Notes under the pieces: model-generated | The model's database searches: none | Told to the model about the DNA's origin: nothing | The model's input: the letters and a program-made list of their open reading frames with translations, nothing else | Shown: in pieces, positions 47,501 through 56,979 of the stretch | Layout of the letters: each line of letters begins with the position of its first letter | Position numbering within the stretch: the stretch's first letter is position 1 | Translations under genes and position numbers: made by a program | NCBI GenBank assembly: GCA_947044365.1 | Contig: OX345646.1 | Location: 5,447,178-5,511,177 of the forward strand | Source: Petrosia ficiformis | Taxonomy: Eukaryota > Porifera > Demospongiae > Haplosclerida > Petrosiidae | DNA: 64,000 bases | Direction of reading: 5' to 3'

Positions 47501-48509
47501 AGCAGTGTTGTTGGATGTCACATGTCTTAGGCCAGATCAGAGTATATATGTACATAGTACTGCACTGGATAGTATATAGTCTAGACAGGGATAATTAGAG
47601 TATATATGGTACTGCACTAGATTGCATATAGAGGTAATTAGAGTATATAGGGTACTGCAATAGATATACATGTAGGCTACACAGAGGTAATTAGAGTATA
47701 TATGGTACTGCACTAGATTGCATATAGAGGTAAATAGAGTATATAGGGTACTGCAATAGATATACATGTAGGCTACATAGAGGTAATTAGAGTATATATG
47801 GTACTGCACTAGATTGCATATAGAGGTAAATAGAGTATATAGGGTACCGGTACTGCAATAGATATACATGTAGGCTACATAGAGGTAATTAGAGTATATA
47901 TGATACTGCACTAGATTGCATATAGAGGTAAATAGAGTATATAGGGTACTGCAATAGATATACATGTAGGCTACACAGAGGTAATTAGAGTATATATGGT
48001 ACTGCACTAGATTGCATATAGAGGTAAATAGAGTATATAGGGTACTGCAATAGATATACATGTAGGCTACACAGAGGTAATTAGAGTATATATGGTACTG
48101 CACTGGATAGCATATAGAGGTAATTAGAGGTAATTAGAGTATATAGGGTACTGCAATAGGGGTAATTAGAGTATATATGGTACTGCACTAGATGGTATAT
48201 ACATGTAGGCTAATAGGGTTTCTATTGAAATATTATAGTATAATACCATATATGTTCTAATTATTCCATGTGCTTACACAAAACACTAGCTATGAATCAT
48301 GTGAGCACAAAAAAATTCATAGTACTAGTGACATTTCAATTATTTTCTTAGGATGGAAGATTACGTCCTGGAGACCGGATTTTGAAAGTGGATAATACTG
48401 TTCTCAGTGGATATACTAAAGAAATGTACAGTCATTTTCTGTTTATGTGTCCATCAATATGTCCGTCTGTCTGTCTGTCTGTTTATCTGTCTGTCAATCT
48501 GTCTGTTTA

Positions 48510-48540
<31 letters not shown>

Positions 48541-48569
48541 GTCTATCTGTCTGTCTATCTGTCTGTTTA

Positions 48570-48606
<37 letters not shown>

Positions 48607-51600
48607 GTCTGTGTCTGTCTGTCAGGGTGTTAATAAGGCTAAAGGTCATTCATACTCCCTTGACTTCACAAAGATGTTTATAACTTTAATTTGGGACAAC
48701 TAATAATCTCTTTACCTGCATCATTTTCATATTATCCTTTCCATTCTTTTTTGCATATGTCAAATTTCAATCCATTGCTTCATTATTGAGTTACAGTATA
48801 ATCATGTATTAACCTTATGATATTAAACTATACACTATGGTACATATAAGTTATTGAGTTACAGTATAATCATGTATTAACCTTATGACATTAAACTATA
48901 CACTATGGTACATATAAGTTATTGAGTTACAGTATAATCATGTATTAACCTTATGACATTAAACTATACACTATAGTACATATAAGTTATTGAGTTACAG
49001 TATAATCATGTATTAACCTTATGATATTATACTATACACTATAGTACATATAAGTTATTGAGTTACAGTATAATCATGTATTAACCTTATGATCTTACAC
49101 TATACACTATAGTACATATACATGTACATCATCAGTACAAGTAAAGTCATTTTGAGGTCATTGTGATTGTGAATAGGCTTTATACCTAGAACCAGCTGGA
49201 GTATTAAATGTGGAATAAATAAGCTTATAGACCATTATGTAATTAATAAATAATTCATTGTATTTCAATCACAGATGTCTTTCTTCCTCCACTAGGGTAA
49301 TTAAGTTACTACGTAACAGTAATGAAGAAGTTACTCTAACTGTAGCATCGGAAGCTGCACAGTTGTATAGACTTTCTCATCTCCTGGAAAATTCTCCTGG
49401 TAACCAGCGGAAACACGATGATATTATTGAACATGGTAGTTCATTAAAGATTATACAAGTCATGAATATTTAATGAGAGTATTAAAATATTCACAATAAC
49501 ATTTTCACCAAAACAAGTTTTTGATAAGCTTTGAAGCATGGGCCAAATTGGCTCAACAATAGTTAGTGTGTGTGCCATTGGGAATATGTCTTGAACCAAT
49601 TAACAAAAGTGCTAATGCTGCTAGTGACAATATAATCGTAATTAACTGTGCCACGCCACTGGCCCAAAAAGAGAACTGTACAGTGCCAAATAAGAAGCTC
49701 TTTGGGCCAATGGTGCACCACATGAGCTTATCAAGAACTTTACTTTTTAGTCATATCGTATGGGTAATATAGCTATCCTTACATGAAGTCATAATTGTTT
49801 CATTTATCATGATATTTACATGTACGTCAACATATTGTCCACCTTAAATAATTATTTAATTAATTTTCCACAGTTCCTCTGAAGCAAGGCAGCTCACATG
49901 CTATGAAAGCAGCTCGTCGGCAGTTACGACAGCAACAACTAATATCTGGTGATTTTCATTCACCTAGACAGAGCTTTAACCCTTCTATGTACCCACATGA
50001 TCCTCACATTATTTCATCTCCACCTCCTAGTGTTCACAATCATACCGACTCTCACATGGCAAAATGGTTACTCGAACAGCAAGATCGAGTCCATCCAAAA
50101 TCCACAGATTACTCAAGAGTAACAATTCCAAAACCTTCTCAAAGTCTCTCCTCATTGATACCCGAGAGAGAAGAAAAATCTTCACCTACTGAGCGCAGAA
50201 GGGATTCAATCGAACGAGGAAATCTTGATCGTTACATCACTTCAACGCCTACAGGATCTGATACATCTGATTCTATAATACATACACCCATTAGACATCA
50301 TTATGTTAATTTTAATATATTAGGATCACCATCTAGACTTCATGATCCTTTATCTAGCAAGTTACAGGACTCGGGATATCCAAGCAAGTTACAGGAATCT
50401 GGATATCCTAGCAAGTTACAGGACTCTGGATATCCAAGCAAGTTACAGGACTCGGGATATCCTGGTGTCACAGATCACTTACATTCTGATAGTTCGTACT
50501 TAAACAGTGGCCAACTACCATATAAAGACATTTCCAATAGTTTGTCTTGCCAACCATCAGGCTCAGATATTAATGGATCGCAAGCTTACCCATCTCTTAT
50601 GATGGAGAAGCTCAGCATGGAAGTAGGTTGCCATACGCAGAGTAACCTAAGCTCAACAGGAATGTCTGTGACATCCGTTTTAGAGCATTTGTCTAGAAAA
50701 GGTAAGAGTCATGGACTGAACCAATCAGAGCTGAAGAATTTAGATGTAGATGAGTTGCAGTTAGAGAAACAAAGAATGCACTTGTTGTTTTACGAACAAC
50801 GAAAGGAGGCGGAGACTAAAGGTGTGTTGGCACTTGAGAAGCAGCCACCAATGGATGCAACAACTAAAGTGAATGAATGGGTATCAATTAAAAGTGAGAA
50901 AGATGTCCGATTAATGGAAGAAGGAGACGAGTCTGAAATGATTGACCATGAGAAATTCATGCAGGTTACTAAACTTCAGCAAAAGCTCGATTCTCTAAGA
51001 AAACTGATAAGCGATCAGCGAAAGCGAAATCGAGAAACTCAGTTTGCAAAGGAACGAGTGAAGCAGAGTTTACTTGAAGACGAAAGAAAATTCAAGTCCC
51101 AAAATGCACGCAACTTTAAACCTTTCATGAAACAAGAGGATGAGAGTAGATGGCAGAGAGACCAAAGGAGGCGTTTAAAAGATTGGGATAAAGTTAAAAC
51201 TGAACAGACCGAGGAGCTACATCAGTTTGAAGTTAAAGAACACGAAGGAAGAACCAGGCTGAAGGCACTTGAACAACACGCTGGAGAATTGAAGAAACAA
51301 TTGCAGGCCTGTGAAAGTTCCGGCAAACCTCGAGGTAATAGTTCTTCAAGAATGATGCAAGATATTCCAGAGAGAGATTGGACAGACTCTAGTCGACCTC
51401 CCCGCGTTATGAGTACCGAAAGTATCACAACTACTTCTTCATTGGTAAGCAGTGAAAACCCAGATGTAGCAAGAGACCTCATATCTTTAGGCTCTGACTC
51501 AAATTTGCCAGGAATCACAGATTACAGTATTTTGGGTGCTCGGAGCTCACCTTCTGGAAACCGATCTGATTCTAGCAGTCCTATCCCATCGTACTCTCGC

Positions 51601-52524
51601 TCTTATTACCCTCCAGAGATGCACGGAAGCATTGAAATTCCAACGTTCTTGCGTAATCAAGAATTGGCAAAAAACGGAAAACTGCCGCTAAGTAGAGGAA
51701 GTTCAGCTGATCAAGACAAACGTCTTCGTATGTTGAAAGAGGAACGCAATTTATATATTGGTAGCCTCAATAACATTACACATAAATCTGTAGAGGATAA
51801 AGCTTTGCAATTCCGGCAGTTACATATGGAAATAGTTAACAATAAAGAAAGTCTAGACCAACCAGAGTTAGATGCTGGTTTATCGAGAATGTATCAACCA
51901 CCAAATAGAAGTGTGACCAGCCCTACACATTTAACTCATTATAAGGGCCTTGGAAATGACAGTGTAGAAAGCTCTATGTCAACCACACCTGATGTTATAC
52001 CAACATTTCTGGCTCCACAGTTCCTTCCACACTCGAACCAATCTTCTAGTAGTGGAAATATACCGCATATGTCAGATTTCAACAGATCTTATCCTCGAAG
52101 TAAGACCCATGACCTAAGACCATCCTCTGGAACTTATTTCACTGATACCAATCTCACATCTCGACCAATCCATTCTGATATGATGCCACATGACTACTCT
52201 TCGTCACATGATATTTCACGTATGGGTCGGCCTCGCTCTCGAGAAGGTCTCTTTGATAAATCTGAATCAATTCCATATCTAGGCCATACAACTCACCAAA
52301 ACCCACTTGAAAGTATTCACTACCAAACAGAATCAAATAAAAGAATTAGCCCAAAGAAAGTCACCAAATTTGGTGGATCCACATCGTCACATAAATACAG
52401 TCACGGAAGACCAGACCCACCTAATGTTGACGAACGGTTCAAACATCATCGAGGGCATGTTTCTTCCAGTTCTAATCTCCTTTCCACTGGTCATCATGTC
52501 CAGAGGCAACAAACGGAACTTTAA
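31964..52524 (+). CDS. AFDN: Afadin / canoe homologue
   Basis: Sixteen exons: 31964-32068, 36083-36296, 39374-40633, 41083-41250, 41802-42113, 42694-42858, 44065-44541, 44814-44985, 45402-45572, 46112-46213, 46610-46680, 46775-46897, 47237-47305, 48352-48425, 49296-49435 and 49874-52524. About 2090 aa. Domain order: RA1 ([33 protein letters not shown]), RA2 ([14 protein letters not shown]), FHA ([15 protein letters not shown]), DIL/dilute ([30 protein letters not shown]), PDZ ([30 protein letters not shown]), then a long Ser-rich tail with coiled coil ([20 protein letters not shown]). Afadin links nectins and Ras/Rap to actin at adherens junctions. Exon 3 carries an in-frame break: TGA at 39802-39804 with the correct frame resuming one base later. 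All other phases close. Exon 16 has four SKLQDSGYP repeats (about 50357-50464). Confidence 0.92.
32100..32290. repeat. AT-rich microsatellite in afadin intron 1
   Basis: Repeated TATATATA and ATAATTATAATTAT blocks shortly after the exon 1 donor. Confidence 0.85.
32318..32612. repeat. Direct duplication of ~120 bp in afadin intron 1
   Basis: GTCTAGTAGTGTTTGATGAT, then TTTTACACACAGACCCACTG and ACAATGAACAAAGAAAGGTG, occur at about 32321 and 32490 with a 170-bp offset. Confidence 0.85.
32728..32916. mobile_element. Family 5 MITE, copy 1
   Basis: Ends ACAGTATATGTCAATAAAAT / TTTTTATTGACATGTACTGT are inverted repeats, followed inward by GTCACCATACAGTA and its complement. Target is TA-rich. Non-coding; other copies at 33482-33697, 34980-35606, 38980-39084 and 45613-45826. 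Confidence 0.8.
33482..33697. mobile_element. Family 5 MITE, copy 2
   Basis: Complete copy: ACAGTATATGTCAATAAAAA, CACCATACAGTACAGTAATT, and mirrored end TATGGTGACATTTTATTAAC ATATACTGT. The core (CAATTGAACACCACAGTAGT) is shared with all copies. Confidence 0.85.
33838..34070. mobile_element. Family 6 AT-rich element in afadin intron 1
   Basis: GTTATAGTTATTACAGTAGA, ACCTTACTAAAAAGGGTTTT and related blocks as in 16412-16640. Confidence 0.65.
34100..34975. other. Unique intronic stretch of afadin intron 1
   Basis: No family repeat recognised. Two overlapping open frames (from 34685 and 34693, 86-90 codons) show no domain, no coding similarity I recognise and no splice context, so I do not call a gene. 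Confidence 0.4.
34980..35606. mobile_element. Family 5 MITE with tandemly amplified 3' half
   Basis: A normal left half is followed by about five head-to-tail copies of a 100-112-bp right half (CTTGTCAATTGAACACCACA ... TATGGTGACATTTTATTAAC ... ATACTGTA). Small deletions distinguish the copies. Confidence 0.85.
35688..36027 (+). mobile_element. Family 4 element before afadin exon 2
   Basis: TTTAGTTTGGAATGACTAAC, about three 66-bp units, and right end ATCATGAATGTGAAT. It ends 55 bp before exon 2. Confidence 0.7.
36390..37070. repeat. CATC tetranucleotide array in afadin intron 2
   Basis: CATCCATTCATCCATC units grouped in longer blocks marked by CTTCTATACATCCATCCATT and CACTTACCATCCATC, so blocks of about 60-120 bp have been duplicated. 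The 274-codon open frame here is low-complexity. Confidence 0.93.
37135..37475. repeat. 52-bp minisatellite, about six copies
   Basis: Unit contains GAATTATGAATGACACACCT, TTACATATACATTATAATAC and ATTACATGTATTT. Copies are almost identical. Confidence 0.93.
37545..38015. repeat. GGAT and CATA microsatellites in afadin intron 2
   Basis: GGATGGAT/GCATGAATGGATGGAT block at 37545-37710, then CATA/TACATA block at about 37800-38015. Confidence 0.9.
38016..38268. other. Unique island in afadin intron 2
   Basis: About 250 bp between two microsatellites. No conserved domain, splice-framed exon or repeat family seen. Confidence 0.4.
38270..38800. repeat. ACATGT/TACA microsatellites in afadin intron 2
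   Basis: Alternating GTACATGTACAT and CATACATA runs to about 38580, then a shorter ATGTACATGTAC block at 38690-38790. Self-complementary throughout, hence open in several frames on both strands. Confidence 0.9.
38980..39084. mobile_element. Family 5 MITE, right half only
   Basis: ACTTGTCAATTGAACACCAC to TTATTAACATATACTGT; the left half has been lost or never present. Confidence 0.75.
39085..39325. repeat. CATC array before afadin exon 3
   Basis: ATTCATCCATCCATTCATCC runs ending about 50 bp before the exon 3 acceptor at 39373. Confidence 0.9.
40728..41080. repeat. ACATGT microsatellite and ~38-bp tandem in afadin intron 3
   Basis: The unit TGTATATGTGTACTGTCATG followed by TACACGTACATACACAA is repeated three to four times at 40945-41070. 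It occupies almost the whole intron between exons 3 and 4. Confidence 0.9.
41228..41395 (+). repeat. Tandem duplication of afadin exon 4 end with its splice donor
   Basis: AACAAATATTACAACTACTA|GA then GTGAGTA (the real exon end and donor at 41250) recurs at 41310-41338 as AACAAATATTACTAATACTAGAGTGAGTA. Both are followed by TTCAACTCTGTAAA / TTTAACTCTGTAAA and TTGCTATGGTTAC. Confidence 0.85.
41544..41760 (+). mobile_element. Dispersed family 3, full copy in afadin intron 4
   Basis: CCATTGGCCCAAAGAGCTTC, TTGCCTCAAGATGTATTCCC and GTATCAAAAACTATG as in the copy at 1015-1221. Confidence 0.8.
42125..42690. repeat. CATA array and 20-28-bp tandem in afadin intron 5
   Basis: CATA units to about 42475, then ATACATCCATTATACCATAT repeated with optional ACTGTAC, up to the exon 6 acceptor at 42693. 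Confidence 0.92.
43350..43990. repeat. TACTG/TATACTG array in afadin intron 6
   Basis: Units of GTACTATACTGTACTATACT interspersed with CATACTGAGTTGTAATGTAC, interrupted by an inserted element at 43505-43714. Confidence 0.9.
43505..43714. mobile_element. hAT-like non-autonomous element, 210 bp
   Basis: Perfect 14-bp terminal inverted repeats CAGTGTTCTGCCCA / TGGGCAGAACACTG, flanked on both sides by CTGTAC (possible target duplication, ambiguous inside the TACTG array). CAGTG termini are usual for hAT elements. Inside are three GAGAGGTGGTTAAT-like and three CGACCAGTGC units. Confidence 0.7.
44555..44808 (-). mobile_element. Family 4 tandem core, inverted, in afadin intron 7
   Basis: Four units complementary to GAGTTACAGTATAATCATGT, filling the intron from just after the exon 7 donor to just before exon 8. 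The element ends are missing. Confidence 0.75.
45000..45385. repeat. Long C/T-rich tract in afadin intron 8
   Basis: Strand-asymmetric CCCTCCCTTACCACACC units over about 380 bp, including a direct duplication of a block containing CACACCCTACCTCTCCTCAC. Could support H-DNA-like structure; also serves as an enormous polypyrimidine tract for the exon 9 acceptor. Confidence 0.8.
45613..45826. mobile_element. Family 5 MITE, complete copy in afadin intron 9
   Basis: ACAGTATATGTCAATAAAAG to GTGACATTTTATTAACATA; the same core as 33482-33697. Confidence 0.85.
45870..46045. mobile_element. Family 6 AT-rich element in afadin intron 9
   Basis: GCTAACTATAACTAAAACCT, TTTTAGTTAACTAAACTATA and related blocks. 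Confidence 0.6.
46199..46600 (+). repeat. ~95-bp tandem repeat duplicating afadin exon 10 end and donor
   Basis: GAGCACTCAAGCTAGTAAGT (exon 10 end and donor) recurs at about 46289, 46383 and 46484 with small changes, each followed by TATAAACAGTTCTTGTGTTT and paired GTCACATGAC palindromes. The array carries seven GTCACATGAC sites. Confidence 0.9.
46905..47098. repeat. 21-bp minisatellite in afadin intron 12
   Basis: About nine copies of GAAACCATTGGGTACTTTAGT beginning just after the exon 12 donor. Confidence 0.93.
47555..48205. repeat. ~96-bp minisatellite in afadin intron 13
   Basis: About six units with GTACTGCACTAGATTGCATA, TAGAGGTAATTAGAGTATAT and GATATACATGTAGGCTACA. As 96 is a multiple of 3 it creates a repetitive minus-strand frame that is not a gene. 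Confidence 0.93.
48455..48625. repeat. TCTG array after afadin exon 14
   Basis: GTCTGTCTGTCTGTTTATCT units over about 170 bp, starting 30 bp beyond the exon 14 donor (48426). Confidence 0.93.
48644..49172 (+). mobile_element. Family 4 element with five internal units, afadin intron 14
   Basis: Left end GTCATTCATACTCCCTTGAC, TTTAATTTGGGACAACTAAT, five 66-bp units, right end GAGGTCATTGTGATTGTGAA. Confidence 0.75.
49516..49740 (-). mobile_element. Dispersed family 3, inverted copy in afadin intron 15
   Basis: GTTTTTGATAAGCTTTGAAG at the left and GAGCTTATCAAGAACT at the right define imperfect inverted ends; the interior is the complement of the copy at 41544-41760. Confidence 0.8.
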
Positions 52525-53573
52525 AACTATGCAATCCTTAATCAAAAATTAATTATTTATATAATAATCATACACGTATGTGCATCTGTATTTATTTATA
52601 TGTGACCTGTAGCTTCTGTCCATCATCAATTTTAACATTTACAATTTGAATCAAATATCTTAACAGTTTTATTATATAGCACTATTTTTTTAACCAATCA
52701 TTATGTATCGACATTTTGTGTGTAATCATTCTACATATAACATTCTATTTGATTGAACCACTGAATCAAAATATTTACTGAGGTTGTGCACTGTTTCTCT
52801 GTCCTACTCTATTTAATACCCATTGTACAGTATTAATAAGCCACAATTATGATACTGTCAGTATACGCAATACAATATCAGACATTTATTTCCCCCAAAG
52901 TCTGGCCTGTATATAAGCTACCTGTGTCTGCGTGACTTGGGGATCCCTGAAAGTGAAAATGGGGACCCCAGGCTCCTTCAAGCCTGCAGGCTTAGTGGTT
53001 TTGGGGACAGCGAGACCCCATCAGTAAACCTAAAGCTCTAGGGACACAGGATACCTAAATCATATATACATATATATCACAATCCCTTATAGGGCTGTGT
53101 CATTAATTGTTACCAAGGTCGTGCTCTATTTTTGTCGAATAGAATCATGTACTGGTGCTGGGCTTTGTTTTCAGCTTCCCCTTAGACTAGTTATAGTACG
53201 ATTGGTTGTACTCTAACATACATTGATATCTACCAGCCAGTGTCATGTATTAGGTCTGATGTAGCAGATTACTCACTGATAATTTCCAAAATTTTGGACA
53301 AAACAAATCTTTATAATAATAAATTATTAGTAGTATTATAATTACAATACATTTTTATAGATTACATTTATAATATATATCATGTTAAATATTTGTTATA
53401 ATAACTATTCCCATAAATTAATATAAACAAGTGGTTTGTTTAATTTTGGGTCCTATGTTAGCTTCCCAACCTTGTTTGCATGGTTTTGGGGTTTTGACGT
53501 CCCTACATCTTCATTCATTTTTATTGAAATGTTTTTATTACTCTTGTATAAAATATAATTACTTTATGTAGCT

Positions 53574-53649
<76 letters not shown>

Positions 53650-53715
53650 TGTCATTTCGTATACAGTATATCCAGCTGTGTATAATCTAAGAAAACACTT
53701 TGTGTATATCTATTT
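52525..53715. other. Intergenic region between afadin and integrin B 3' ends
   Basis: Convergent 3' ends. AT-rich, except about 52890-53050, which is GC-richer (GGGGATCCCTGAAAGTGAAA, TGGGGACCCCAGG). No gene or RNA recognised. Confidence 0.55.
53577..53648. repeat. (TA)n tract, ~70 bp
   Basis: Uninterrupted TA dinucleotide just beyond the integrin B stop codon. Confidence 0.95.
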
Positions 53716-56136
53716 CTATACAGGTTTACCATGTACAGGGTTGTCAACATGTGTTATTGGGTCTAGATAAACAGGATTAACTTGTCTTGTTTGTTTCGCT
53801 TGATTCACTTCGTATTCAAATCGTTTATACTCACGATAATCCAGGTACATGAGACACAATTTCACGATGATTAAAATTGCTATACCTATAATCACTAAAC
53901 TGACAATGATAATAAGAACGATTGCCCATATTGGAATCAATAGACACGATTTAGGCTCTACTGCATACACCGTATACATTAGCGTAGTTGCTACATAATA
54001 TTTGTATGTGCATTCTGTTGTACTAATACTACATTCTTGTGTGGAACCATCCATCGTGCCTGGTATCTCATAGCTCGAAGATTTGGAACTTGTGAGAGCA
54101 GTGTAATTGTTACAATTCAGATGCGAACAACTTGAATCTGCATCTGAGCCAGCATCTCCATAGCATTTTATGCAATCTTCATCTGCATTTCCACATTGTC
54201 CTATTAAAGATTCTCTAAATGCTCCACAGTAATCGCCTATATAATTGTCATCACAAGTACAAGCTTTACCTTGTGGAACACATCGGTCACAGGTACCATT
54301 TCCATTACATATTCCTCCTGTTGGATTACTTGGATCCACACAGTGATCGGATGAACATTGACAAGCATCACCAGTATGTCTCTCTCCTGTCAGAGAGGAT
54401 ATCTCACACTCACAACTGTATACTCCATTAGAACAAGTACAGTTACCTCTTCCACTACACACAACTCCATTAGAATCTGTATCACATTCATAATTATTAC
54501 ATTCACATAAGCTACCAAAGATTATAGGGTTCTTAACACCATTCTGTGGAGAACTAGGTTTGTCGCATGTGCAACCTCCACAACCATCACAAGTACCTCG
54601 ACCACTGCATTCCTGTCCATTGGCACCTACTGGACAAGGCTCTGTAGAACAGTCACATCTATCTCCCTTCCACCCATCATCACAGTAACATCGACCACAT
54701 CTCAATTCACCATTAACACATAGTGACATGTTGGTTAGAGTGTTACTGTCACACTCACAATTGCACGAACCTTCGATATTGACTATGAAACTATCAAACC
54801 CTGGTACACTTACTTCCAGTGGATATACACCTCCATTTTGTAGTTCAGCTACACATTCTGTAAGACTTAATGTCACATTGAATATAGTAGTACCATTTGT
54901 AACATTGTCACACTCAGTTAACTCATTAGACAGTGTGGAACCTTCAGGACATGTTGGAACAACAGATGACTGAATGAATATTGGTTGATCAAATGATAGT
55001 GATACTCGAGACACAGTTTCGATGTATGCAGTTGCCAAAACATCTAATAGATTACTGGAGTCTTCAGCGATAATAGTGACAAATGCATTTAGTTCTTCAG
55101 CAAGGTTTTCAAAGTATGATTTAGTTTTTGCAGTAACAGCAAAAACAGGAACGATTTCATTTTCAAGTAGTGCTAATCGTATCTGTTCAATTGATGGAAA
55201 GTCATATTCTATAGCAGCTGTATAGACTGTCTTATTCAATACTGGATCAAATTCAGTATGACACTTAGCATCATTAGGTTTGTAGATTCCAGCTAGCGTA
55301 CCATCTCCAGCTGTGTGTACCAAGTCATCTGTCATAACTAACAATATTTTACGAGACTTCTCCCTCCATCCTACCACATCTCTACAGACTATAGCCTGCA
55401 TCATAGCATCTAGAGTTCCCTCTGGGATATCAACACTAATCGAAATAATTAAATCTTGAACTGAAGAGCTGAATATCTCCGAAGAGTTAGTGAGAGTGGT
55501 GACATGTTCATAATCAATAGGTAAACTGCATGGCTCTCCAGTAAAACTCTCTGTACAGGAGCTCTTATTTCCATTTACGATATATCCAAGTTCTGATTGT
55601 ATTTTTGATGTGTACGGAGGAGATGGTTTGTCAGTAAATGTTCCAAATCCAATCTGAAAGTCGTCAGTAAAGTTACCAAGAGAGTTAGCGAGTGAAGGTG
55701 CTAGAATTTTAACTGTTTTAAGATCTTCATTAAAACTACCTGAAAGATCCATCAACATGTAAAGATCAAGAGGAAAATTCTCTGCAGCTTTTACAGACAC
55801 AGTGAAAGTCACTGGTTCTCCTACCTTCAAACGTACATCAATAGACCCCAAAGAAACCTGATTCTCTTCATTCAATAGTAATGTGTTGCTATTGACAATA
55901 GTGCTACGAGGATTCATCAATGAGCTGCAGTTAGTAGTGTCATCATCTTGAGAAAGACAGTAAGCAGAGGTGGAAGTAGAACACCACATACAGGACATAG
56001 TTGATATACACAGGGAACATGTAGTGATGTCATCACAGCTAGAAATATCCTGAGCAGCTTCTAGCAGTAGCACTTCAATTAGTAAAATGAAACAGCAAAT
56101 GTTGGTCTGCATTTTCCTCCTCTGTTTGCAGGTCAA
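53716..56136 (-). CDS. Integrin beta subunit, copy B (single exon)
   Basis: 806 codons, no intron. Signal sequence ICCFILLIEVLLLEA after a basic start, then PSI, beta-I, EGF and beta-tail as in copy A. MIDAS is canonical in form: DLSGSFNEDL (D130-S132-S134). The Cys-bounded loop is shorter (C194 TESFTGEP C203). The membrane-distal half diverges from A: the beta-tail reads CIKCYGDAGSDADSSC and the span is LLIPIWAIVLIIIVSLVIIG. The cytoplasmic tail has DYREYKRFEYEV and NPVY, so talin binding should be retained, plus a second NPVH. The central ectodomain is almost identical to A, C and E. Head to head with copy C across 843 bp. Confidence 0.9.
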   Translation of the reverse strand: MTCKQRRKMQTNICCFILLIEVLLLEAAQDISSCDDITTCSLCISTMSCMWCSTSTSAYCLSQDDDTTNCSSLMNPRSTIVNSNTLLLNEENQVSLGSIDVRLKVGEPVTFTVSVKAAENFPLDLYMLMDLSGSFNEDLKTVKILAPSLANSLGNFTDDFQIGFGTFTDKPSPPYTSKIQSELGYIVNGNKSSCTESFTGEPCSLPIDYEHVTTLTNSSEIFSSSVQDLIISISVDIPEGTLDAMMQAIVCRDVVGWREKSRKILLVMTDDLVHTAGDGTLAGIYKPNDAKCHTEFDPVLNKTVYTAAIEYDFPSIEQIRLALLENEIVPVFAVTAKTKSYFENLAEELNAFVTIIAEDSSNLLDVLATAYIETVSRVSLSFDQPIFIQSSVVPTCPEGSTLSNELTECDNVTNGTTIFNVTLSLTECVAELQNGGVYPLEVSVPGFDSFIVNIEGSCNCECDSNTLTNMSLCVNGELRCGRCYCDDGWKGDRCDCSTEPCPVGANGQECSGRGTCDGCGGCTCDKPSSPQNGVKNPIIFGSLCECNNYECDTDSNGVVCSGRGNCTCSNGVYSCECEISSLTGERHTGDACQCSSDHCVDPSNPTGGICNGNGTCDRCVPQGKACTCDDNYIGDYCGAFRESLIGQCGNADEDCIKCYGDAGSDADSSCSHLNCNNYTALTSSKSSSYEIPGTMDGSTQECSISTTECTYKYYVATTLMYTVYAVEPKSCLLIPIWAIVLIIIVSLVIIGIAILIIVKLCLMYLDYREYKRFEYEVNQAKQTRQVNPVYLDPITHVDNPVHGKPV

Positions 56137-56979
56137 GTTTAATCAGCCACACCCCATATTTCCAGTGCAGAGTTCATGAATCTTGTATAAATACAGATAT
56201 TCATATGCACATATCATGATCATTACACTACCACATGCATATTGAAGTAAAGAGAGACACAAATTCAAAAGAACATCTGGACCAGCAGGGATTTGAACAC
56301 AGGACCTTCTGATCACTGTGTAATGCTCTATCAACTGAGCCACTGGGCCAAGTTGAGTACCAATGCATACCTTGCAGTAAAATAGAGTTTCAAGGAATTG
56401 ACAGTATGTATGGTATGGCATCAATAGTATTACCACATACAACTAAATATTAATTCCTTGAAGCTATATTAACCAATCAATGAGCTATTTTAACAATTTT
56501 GTTTATATATATGCATGCATGCATGTACCAAGTCCTGGTGGCCTACTTGTTGTTACCTATTAGCACAACATTATGTATCTCACATGACAATTAAAATGTT
56601 TACATATTTGAAATATATCAACATGACAAATATCCCACTGTACAGCTCAAAGTTAATATTTATTTAGACATTTTTGCAAACACAAGACAACACAAGTGGA
56701 CCACTCCACAAACATATTTGCCGACATACAACTATGAATTCATGTATACTTCTTTCACTGTGTCATCTATTAATTATATCATCTCCTTTCTATTCAGATG
56801 GTACTGATTAAAGATGCCTGGTACAATACCAAATCATAAGCATATATATTTGTATATATATAAGACCTGTTGTTAAACAGAGTTTATGTTGTTTTTAAGA
56901 TTGTTATAATAAAAGAGTAAGTCATAACACATATTTATTCACATCTCTTACTTGCCTAAAGCAGTCACGACCCTCCGAA
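56137..56979. promoter_or_regulatory. Divergent promoter region between integrins B and C
   Basis: Duplicated almost entire at 61391-62241 between D' and E. Contains a tRNA-like sequence, TATATATATGCATGCATGCATG and CACATGACAATT. Both flanking genes must be driven from here. Confidence 0.6.
56279..56349 (-). pseudogene. tRNA-like sequence (tRNA pseudogene or SINE head)
   Basis: On the minus strand, 71 nt beginning GGCCCAGTGGCTCAGTTGAT and ending TTCAAATCCCTGCTGGTCC. It has an A box (TGGCTCAGTTGAT), a B-box-like GTTCAAATCC, a D stem (GCTC/GAGC) and near-complementary acceptor ends (one mismatch). The anticodon and T stems are broken, so it is unlikely to be a working tRNA. Confidence 0.6.

Noticed and set aside
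47537..48103. 188-aa minus-strand repeat ORF
   Set aside because: A 96-bp minisatellite unit is divisible by three, so it makes a periodic open frame; it lies in an afadin intron and shows no start or domain.
56279..56349. Functional tRNA gene
   Set aside because: Anticodon and T stems do not pair properly and the two copies differ in loop length; called tRNA-like only.
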